A DNA stretch of 25,836 bases. Origin: Diplocarpon mali. Its lineage: Eukaryota > Ascomycota > Leotiomycetes > Helotiales > Drepanopezizaceae. The DNA is taken from NCBI GenBank assembly GCA_024741835.1, contig JAENRP010000067.1:1-25836 (forward strand), written 5' to 3'. A model generated the notes under the pieces. It searched no databases, was not told the DNA's origin, and was given only the letters and a program-made list of their open reading frames with translations. Made by a program: the position numbers and the translations under genes. This document shows positions 20,112 through 25,836 of this stretch, one piece after another (the first letter of the stretch is position 1; every line of letters begins with the position of its first letter).

Positions 20112-22000
20112 TTGACGGGGAGGAATCCGGTGGGGGCCGTACCGGCAGGGCTAGAGCGACGCTAGACACAAATTTCTCTCTCTTTCTCTTTCTGCCGTGA
20201 TACGTCACGCGGCGCTTGCGAAACGTCGGTGCTCTTTGGCGCCAGTCCGTCGAAGATCGAGAATCAATCCTTCTTTTCTTTCTTTTCACCAAGCGCCGTG
20301 GCGTGCCCAAGCTAGGCTTCCACGCCGTTGAAGCTCAGGTTGCAAGCCCAGCCGGGTTCGCGCTTTGATCGACCGATGCAGAGCGAGAAATCCAGAGTTG
20401 CGAATCCAGGCAGACGTCGACGAGGTCTCCTGGGATCAGGATGCTGGGCAGGAAATGCTCGACCTGATACTCCGTCGAATCTCTCGGTCCCCAACCTTGA
20501 GCTACACGGCTCCGGACTATCTTGGGCTAAGAGCTTCGGAGAGCAGTGGCAATGTTGACGGTTCCACTAGTCGTCACTGGTGGGAGCGGAACAATCCGAT
20601 CACCTCTTCCTCCTCCTCTCCAGAGTCCGGTGAGTTCCTCTGCTCTGAACTTTCGTTTCCGTTGAGCGTCTAGAGATGTACCTAGAGGCTCGCTTCGATT
20701 GCTCCACTTCGGGTGTTCGCCTTGCAGGGCGCACTGGTTTCTCGAGTTTCTCTATCCTCTTACCCGGTCTAGTGGTGGAATATCTGTCCAGGATACCAAT
20801 ACGAGTGCGACTATTCTCCCACCACTTCAACCGAGGCAGCTAGTCCGGTGATGGCGTCAGAACAAGAAGAGTGCTGGCTCGTAGTCGAAAGACGAGTCCA
20901 ACCCGGTGTTAGTCGTCGCCAAGTTCCTAGGGCCCTCTTCGTCTCTGCGGATCTGGGTCCGAATGCCGGGAGCACAGCCAGGAAATCCAGCCAGTTCGGT
21001 CGATGGAAGCCGGGGATGCGCGGACTGGACTGGTCCGAGGATGGGGTAAAAAAAAAAAAAACACAAATGTGTGCAAGGTCAGGACACCGGTGGGGGAGGA
21101 GAGCGGTGTTGCGTGGGTGAATGGTCGAAAAATCACGAGATACACGGTGGATGCGACGTGAAGTGATGACGGATGAACGGGGGGAGCGAGAGGGTCTGGA
21201 AGTGGGAAAGAACGAGACTTTGATGGCTTTTGTTAGATGGCCGGGCAGGGGGGGAGGGTCAGAGCCGGGTGTGGAGGGATGAGGGATGAGGGGTGGTCGG
21301 AAACTCAGTGCTGGTGGAGACTCGGTGTGCTGTGCTTCCCTTGCCCTTCCTTGCACAGCGGGTTCCTTGCTTGAGCGGGCGTGTCTCAGTCCCAGAATGG
21401 ACTCGACTCGTTTCCTCCCGCACCCGCACTGGAATGGCAATAGAACAATGTCTATGTTCTCGAGCTCGGTAAAGTCCGTCCGGTCAGCATCAGTACCAGC
21501 CGGATGGCGGCAAGGGGAGCGAGCGAGTGTCGGGCTCTGGATCTTGCTCTCTCTCACCCGAGGTCTCGAGCCCGCGACCACGACGCCGGCGGACGCTCGA
21601 GAGGATGGCCGATTTGAGATGGGGGATGTTAGCGGTGAAGCGAACCGTTCCGTCGTCGACACAGTAGTTCGCCGGCGCTGCAGACACCGGGCTGGCACGG
21701 TGGATCGAGGACTAGGTACGGATCGGCTCCCACCAGGAGCGCCGGTGTTGGCTGGGACGTCGAAGATCCCGCGGGGAAGACGATTGCACAGGGACGACGA
21801 AGAGAGCCGAGTGATCAATCGTCAGTCCGGCGACGGGGGGCCGGCCAGGATGCTTTTGCGACGACGACTAGAGGAGGCCGAGGCCTGGATCCGAGAGGAG
21901 ACAGAGACGGTCTGAGCCACCCAACACCGCTCAGCCCGAGATGCCACGCGCGAGCGTCCCCACTCGTATTTCTGGCGATCCGCGGCGGAGGTGAAGGCAG
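20112..22000. other. GC-rich upstream region without recognisable gene
   Basis: Left part: presumed leader and promoter of the zinc cluster gene. From about 20.3 kb the DNA becomes GC-rich and opens in several frames, including 20811-21818 on minus and 21286-21915 on plus, which overlap each other. Neither peptide shows a domain or family motif. A run of 13 A lies near 21049. Confidence 0.5.
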
Positions 22001-24085
22001 TCTGCGATGACGATTCCGGGGACGACGCGCGCCGAAGAAGAATGGAAGTGGGATGTGGCGGGCCTCGCCTCTGCGTCAGATGTTGCCCGTGTTGGCTGTC
22101 AGAAGGTTTCGTCCCTCACCTTGGGATCCTCTTGTTTCGAGCACTGCGCCAACCCACTCCGCTCAACCCTGGCTATCGACGGCATGCGGGTGCAATCCCT
22201 GCACGATACTGCTGATCTTTGGACCGGCCTTCCCTGGCGACGCCCGCCGCAGCCAATGGTCGCCTGTCGAGCTCTTCCAGTATCCGGAATACAGGGTCCA
22301 GGTAGGTCAGGCCCAGCCCAAGGCAGTATCCGCGCGGGCGACACCACCTCGGCCCCTAGCGAAGTGTGAGCAGAGCCGAAGCTATGGCAAAGCAAACACA
22401 CCCACCCCAACCGCCGTGTGACTCGACCCAACACCGCTGGCGGGCTGGGCGCTGGGGCGCTGGGCGGATGCGGGCTTTCGGGGCCCCGGCTCACCCACCC
22501 TCCACGCGCGCTCGGGGATGCCAGGATGCCACTGAGGATGGAGGAGAGACGGTGGCCGTGGCGGCAAGCCGTTGTGGGTACGAGCGGGGGATGAGGGAGT
22601 GCAGAGGAAAAGGGAAAGGGGGGAGGTATTGATACAGTGCGACTGAGATTCCGGTCAACATGAAAAACGCTAGGGACTTTGGGGTCGGGTCACGTCAAGG
22701 GGTGGCCAGGAAAGCGATGAGTCGCGAGCGTCAAGCATCAAGCATCCACCGGGCCATGGGTGCAGGGAGGGGGGGGGGGACCTTGTCTTGGAACCGGGCC
22801 TCCGCGAAAAAGAGGCCGATGCGGAGAGAGTAGCAAACAAAGCGAGGACGCCAACACATCAGCTCAGCACGAAGCCCCACGCAAGAAGGACACACTTCCG
22901 GTAGACGAGGACCTCCTCGCCGCTGACTTCCCGTCTGTCCCTCCACTTCCTGGCGCGCCAGACGTGGGCGCCAGGATGGGGCATGCGGTGGAAGCCATGG
23001 ACATCAAGGCCGGGGGGGGGGGGCAGGTGGCCGCGAAGACTCCTGCTGATCTGACCGTCGTTTTCCTCGTCAGAGCGAGCCGACGCAGCAGTCGACTCGT
23101 CGTCGTCGCCTGGCTCGGGAGACATGCCGGCTCTTCTTATTCCAACACCCGCCCTTTGCGCTGGGATGATGCGATGGCGACGCTCGGCAATTAACCTTCC
23201 GGAGAGGAACGGTCCTTGCCGCACCGCAGTTCGTCCCGGCGAGCCCTCGGATCCGAGGACCTGCCTTCGTATCCTCCTGCATCCAGCGGATGGTGCTGTC
23301 CGTCGGAGCGGCGCGAATCCGACCCCGGCGCTTCTCCGAGCCCAGGTCCACGCCGCTGGATCCCGGCGGGCCGCTCGGTGGCCGTCTCGATGTGTGGCGC
23401 TCCGGCGCCCCCTCGTCCATGCTCCGCGCGCTTCTCGTCGGAGCCTTTTTTTCCCCGCCGGGTGGACGTTCACGCGGCCTGCGGCTGGACGGCTGGCTGG
23501 CCTGGCCGCGCCTCGGGAGACTGCCCGCGCGGGATTCTCCCCGTCAACCCCCCGGGCGGCTGCCGGTGCACGACAGATCACACGTGCTGAAGCTCTGCAT
23601 CTCGACCAGCACCCGGCCATGCTCGTCGTCGCCGCCTCGGACCGAGCAGTGATTGCTTTTGCCCAATACTGCATCCGCACTGCTACCGACCGACCCCCCT
23701 CCCCATGTCCGCCGGGGCCGCGCCCTGACCAGCCCGGCCGGGTGGCCCTGCTGTCTCACTGTGGCCCGCCCAGGGTGGGCATTCCGGTGCGAGTTCGTGA
23801 CCTGACCAAGGGACATGCCCGCGGGCGTCATCGAGTCCGTCTGACCTCACTAGGGGGGGGGGGGGGAGGGCAAGCCCCCCAGGGGCACGAGGCCTGCGCG
23901 CCGCCCCAGCGCCCCAGCGCCCCACGGGCGACGGGCGACGGACGACGCGGAATTCCCGTGCTCGTGCAGCTGCCGGGTGCCTTGTGAATCGCTCCCGCCA
24001 GTTCTTCTTCTTCTCCCCCGGCCATGCCGGATCCGGGATGCGGGCATCTCGTACTCGGCACCACCCCCTCGGGCAGGTCTCGGGA

Positions 24086-24117
24086 GGAGGATGTTTGGGG
24101 GGAGGATGTTTGGGGGG
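24086..24117. repeat. Tandem duplicate of GAGGATGTTTGGGGG
   Basis: Two adjacent copies of a 15-16 base unit with G-runs. Together with neighbouring G tracts this gives several closely spaced G-runs. Confidence 0.8.
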
Positions 24118-24604
24118 AATCTGAGCCGGGTGCTGCGGCGCGCCGGATCCATCGCCAGAGCCCGTCGTGGCCCGCCCCGGCGCGACGCGGGACACGGCAG
24201 CAGGGTCGGCCGACTCGTCCGGCTCTCCGTCGGTCTGACATGAGGATTGTGTTTCCCCCTTCCCCGGCTCGTGCCACCGCCCCCCCTCTTGCCCGACCCG
24301 AGACGATCACCCTGATCCTGGCTCCCCTGGCTCGTGGGTCCGGCTGTGGCACGCACGCCGCCAACCGAAAGCCCTCCCCCCCAAACACGGAACGAAGCGC
24401 GGGGGGGGGGCGTGACTTGCGGCCTTTGCGCGATTCCAGAGACCTTCCCGTCCGTCCGCAGCTCCGGCCTCGGCGCAAGGGGGCTGGCACGCTGCGGCCG
24501 GTGACTCTGGGGAAAAGGACTTTGCCGCGATAGGTCACGTGCTCGGGTCACGCGCCACGGGGAGCCATGGACGGATTGTGTGTGGGTCATTTGTGGTGGT
24601 TGTT

Positions 24605-24692
24605 GATATGATGATGGTGATTCTGACGATGATGATCCTGCGATGATGATTCTGCGATGATGATTCTGACGATGATGATTCTGACGATGATG
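24605..24692. repeat. Imperfect minisatellite, GATGATGATTCTG(A)C units
   Basis: About six head-to-tail copies of a 14-15 base unit built on GATGATGATTCTG, with variation in the last bases and in copy length. The changing unit length shifts the reading frame between copies, so it is not maintained as a coding repeat. Confidence 0.85.
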
Positions 24693-24994
24693 GACCTGGT
24701 CTGATGATGACTTCCAACATCTCTCGGCGCCCTGAGACGTCCGCGGTTTTCCTGCACTCGGCACCGTTGCGACATCTTGGATCCCCCTGGATCCTCGCCC
24801 GCACGCCCGTCGGCGCCCGATGTGCCGCGGGACCGTCCCAGGAGACGAGCCGGCGACCAGGCCCAGGAGACAGCCGATGGCGACGCGGACGCTCCCCCCC
24901 TTCCGAGAGATGCCCGGCGAACGGGGTCCGGATCTCCCGGATCTCCCGGATCGGCCGCCGCACTCGCCCTCGGCGGGACCCAGGACGCGGGCTC

Positions 24995-25166
24995 TTCGAT
25001 GTGCGATGTGCGATGTTCGAAGTTCCATGTTCCCCGCCAGTCGCCCCGCGGCAGCGCACCACGGCCGGCCCCCAGCCTCTCCGCCGCACGCAGGCGACCC
25101 TCCTGCCAGCGCATCGCGCATCGCGCATCGTGCGTCGTGCGTCGTGCATCGTGCATCCGCCGCCGC
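24995..25166. repeat. Opposed GATGTGC / GCATCGC repeat clusters and (CCG)n
   Basis: Near 24998-25018 three copies of a TGCGATG-like unit occur; near 25109-25155 some seven copies of GCATCGC / GCGTCGT in the opposite sense follow, then a (GCC)n run. The two clusters are roughly inverted with respect to each other and could pair. Confidence 0.6.
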
Positions 25167-25604
25167 CGCCGCCCACATGCCCCGTGCCCCGTGCCCGGCG
25201 CCTCGCCGTCGCCTCTCGTCGCCGCGGGATGCGAGGCCGTCCGCGGGCGGTGGGAACGCGCTGCCGGGGCCGCCCCGTCACACCGCCCCCCGACCCCTGA
25301 CCGCGGGCGGGGATCACATGACCGGTCGTCGATGCGAGGATCCGCCCTCGCCGCGGGCCGCGCGGCCGTCGGGTCCCGCACCGGAGCGGGGCGGCGCGCG
25401 GGGCCAGGGCCCCCCATGCGGCGGCAGCGGCAGCGGCGATGCATCTCGGGGGCACATGGGCGGCATCTGACTTGGCACATGCGCACGGGGGGGGAGGAGA
25501 AGGGCGAGGGCGTGGGCGGAGGGGGGATCGACCGCAGTCGACGCGGGGCCACGGGACACGACGCGGCGCTCGTGACGAGTTCTCGCCCGGCTTGTCCTGT
25601 AGCT

Positions 25605-25700
25605 CGTTCGCCTCGTTCTACCTCGTTCTTCATCTCTTTCCCTCTCTACCATTTTCTTCTTCTTCTTCTTCTTCTTCTCCTCCTCCCTTCTCCCACTCCC
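25605..25700 (+). repeat. Pyrimidine-rich tract with (TTC)n
   Basis: A ~95-base stretch almost free of purines on the plus strand, with about eight TTC units near 25653-25677. CT-rich tracts of this kind often lie just upstream of transcription starts in filamentous fungi, which would fit a plus-strand gene beginning near the end of the window; equally it may be a plain microsatellite. Confidence 0.7.
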
Positions 25701-25712
25701 GCGGGGATCCCC

Positions 25713-25836
25713 ATGGAAGCGGCACATGGGGCCACGGTCACGGCAGGGTCTCCTGCGTCCGACGTCCTGTGTAGTGGAGGGTGTTGCGTAGGGTGCCGCG
25801 GAGAGTGCAGCGGAGAGTGTGCCCCCACCGGCCCCC
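25713..25836 (+). CDS. Possible start of a cysteine-rich ORF, cut by the window end
   Basis: ATG in the context CCCCATGG directly after the CT-rich tract opens a frame that is still open at the last base (41 codons). It contains LCSGGCCVGCRGECSGEC, a dense cysteine pattern. There is no signal-peptide-like hydrophobic start. The surrounding DNA is GC-rich and opens easily, so this may be chance; continuation beyond the window decides it. Confidence 0.15.
   Translation, partial: MEAAHGATVTAGSPASDVLCSGGCCVGCRGECSGECAPTGP

Larger units (their letters stand above)
22001..25600. other. GC-rich, repeat-laden region without recognisable gene
   Basis: High GC, with G-runs of 8 to about 12 near 22770, 23012, 23854 and 24401, many GGATCC/GATCTCCCGGAT-like short repeats and several microsatellites. 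Long frames are open on both strands at once (for example 23124-23987 plus and 23850-25178 minus), as expected from composition. I saw no splice-supported conserved protein. It may be a large regulatory region, a noncoding RNA locus or an old insertion. Confidence 0.5.

Noticed and set aside
20811..21818. 335-codon minus-strand ORF
   Set aside because: Arg/Ser/Pro-rich, overlaps an open plus-strand frame (21286-21915), contains a poly-Phe run from a poly-A tract, and shows no domain; best explained by GC-rich composition.
23124..23987. 287-codon plus-strand ORF
   Set aside because: Arg/Ala/Pro composition with Gly run from a G tract; other frames on both strands are open over the same bases; no conserved motif.
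23850..25178. 442-codon minus-strand ORF
   Set aside because: Crosses a minisatellite whose unit length is not a multiple of three, giving frame-shifted peptide repeats; two other long frames overlap it on the same strand; no family resemblance.

Overview
The window looks like nuclear DNA of a filamentous ascomycete (Pezizomycotina). Genes are split by short introns (about 49-156 nt) with GT...AG ends and CTAAC/CTGAC-type branch points. They encode typical fungal proteins: Ubc13, a WDR59/Mtc5-type SEA-complex subunit, NAC beta, an F-box protein and a Zn(2)Cys(6) regulator. The wording of the NAC beta protein is closest to what I know from Leotiomycetes/Sordariomycetes, but I cannot place the species. 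No rRNA, convincing tRNA, CRISPR array, intact transposon or biosynthetic cluster was seen.

Layout: 1-262 is an (ATATACAC)n microsatellite. UBC13 (minus, 820-1461, four exons) and the MTC5/WDR59 homologue (plus, 2076-6558, two exons) diverge from a shared 614-bp promoter. An intact GNAT acetyltransferase follows (minus, 6850-7693, three exons), then a decayed, divergent paralogue of it (7988-8675) with two stop codons and two frameshifts. NAC beta/EGD1 (minus, 9270-10066) comes next; its first intron region appears to need either a one-nucleotide exon or a non-standard donor. From 10.1 to 14.6 kb the DNA is gene-poor and relatively AT-rich, with at least one broken coding remnant (11757-12146), a more doubtful one (12535-12800) and one long ORF of unknown status (13177-14055). 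An F-box protein gene (minus, 14650-16439, five exons) and a Zn(2)Cys(6) protein gene (minus, 18464-19824, two exons plus a probable 5'UTR intron) follow.

From about 20.3 kb to the end the composition changes sharply. The DNA is GC-rich, full of G-runs, short tandem repeats and purine/pyrimidine tracts, and is open in many frames on both strands. I see no conserved coding sequence there, except possibly the first 41 codons of a cysteine-rich ORF running off the end.

The genes do not form a pathway. UBC13 acts in K63 ubiquitin chain formation, MTC5 in TORC1/nutrient control, NAC beta at the ribosome exit tunnel, and the F-box protein probably in SCF ubiquitin ligases. The clearest unusual signals are the NAC beta splice structure and the pseudogene traces. 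I found no evidence for an undescribed multi-gene system.
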